From Hypsibius dujardini (Eukaryota; Tardigrada; Eutardigrada; Parachela; Hypsibiidae), in the NCBI GenBank assembly GCA_001579985.1, contig LRSR01000829.1, forward strand, positions 1 to 32,473: 32,473 bases of DNA. The letters run 5' to 3'. The position numbers and the translations under genes were made by a program. Under the pieces are notes generated by a model. That model was not told the origin of the DNA. It did not search any database and saw only the letters and a list, made by a program, of their open reading frames with translations. This document shows positions 32,159 to 32,473 of this stretch, in pieces (position 1 is the first letter of the stretch; each line of letters opens with the position of its first letter).

Positions 32159-32473
32159 CCTGCACTCATACTCATAGCAGTAGCAAGTGTGTCTGAACCC
32201 AACCTACTTGATTTATACTTATATGCTCATACTTATACTTATACTCGTAGCATATATTTATAGCATACTCATATTGTCCTCCAAGCTTCCCTGTGCACTC
32301 GTTCTTCGGACATCAGTAATTATTTCCTTGTTTTTTTAATTGTTGAAGCCTTGACTCCTGTTAAGTGTCACCGTTTGCCATCCTCAATTTCCTCTGCCAA
32401 TCAATACCGATCATGGAGAAGGTTCTCGGTCCAGTAATCAGGGTTTTTGTCATTTCCGGAATCTGGCCTGCTT

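Larger units (their letters stand above)
29479..32473. other. No supported gene; repeat-rich flank of the GPCR
   Basis: 5' flank of the minus-strand GPCR, then the repeat cluster 29947-30608, a short coding-like stretch on the minus strand near 30605-30690 (ending TRSLEYE before a GTAAAG donor) that I cannot assign, A/T-rich unique sequence 30890-31870, and the 70 bp minisatellite. Frames of 60-125 codons here lack motifs and splice support. Confidence 0.5.

Overview
This is animal nuclear DNA, not bacterial. Genes are split into many short exons with GT-AG (rarely GC-AG) introns. The proteins are metazoan membrane receptors, and the introns are full of microsatellites and foldback repeats. 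A gustatory-receptor-type protein with the TYxxxxxQ tail signature, melatonin-receptor-like GPCRs and receptor guanylyl cyclases together suggest an ecdysozoan, probably a panarthropod. A tardigrade is my best guess, but that is inference.

Layout, left to right. 1-1313 (+): 3' part of a melatonin-receptor-like GPCR whose coding sequence is broken, with TM6 absent and the frame shifted near 1005. 1314-3995: no intact gene; a CCGT repeat, a fragment copied from the transmembrane exon of a guanylyl cyclase, and a 3 x 30 bp repeat just before the next gene. 3996-15860 (+): receptor guanylyl cyclase A, 19 exons, about 1109 residues. Its 4 kb first intron contains a complete gustatory-receptor-like gene on the opposite strand (about 7138-4681, 5 exons). 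15861-16334: short tail-to-tail gap holding a 69 bp near-perfect inverted repeat. 27120-16335 (-): receptor guanylyl cyclase B, 21 exons, about 1090 residues. 29478-27770 (-): complete 3-exon rhodopsin-family GPCR, 328 residues. 29479-32473: no gene I can support; duplicated and inverted repeat blocks and a 70 bp minisatellite.

I assembled the exons by hand from splice sites, reading phase and family motifs. For both cyclases and for the GPCR at 29478 the summed exon lengths are exact multiples of three and end in family-typical C termini. The two cyclases are paralogues with several identical exon sizes (44, 39, 78 and 49 nt) at matching places, so an old inverted duplication is likely. They differ in catalytic residues: A has lost the Asn and Arg of the NTASR motif, while B keeps them. 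The window is thus a cluster of putative chemosensory or peptide-sensing membrane receptors (two GPCRs, two cGMP-producing or pseudo-cyclase receptors, one gustatory-type channel receptor). Any joint function is inference.
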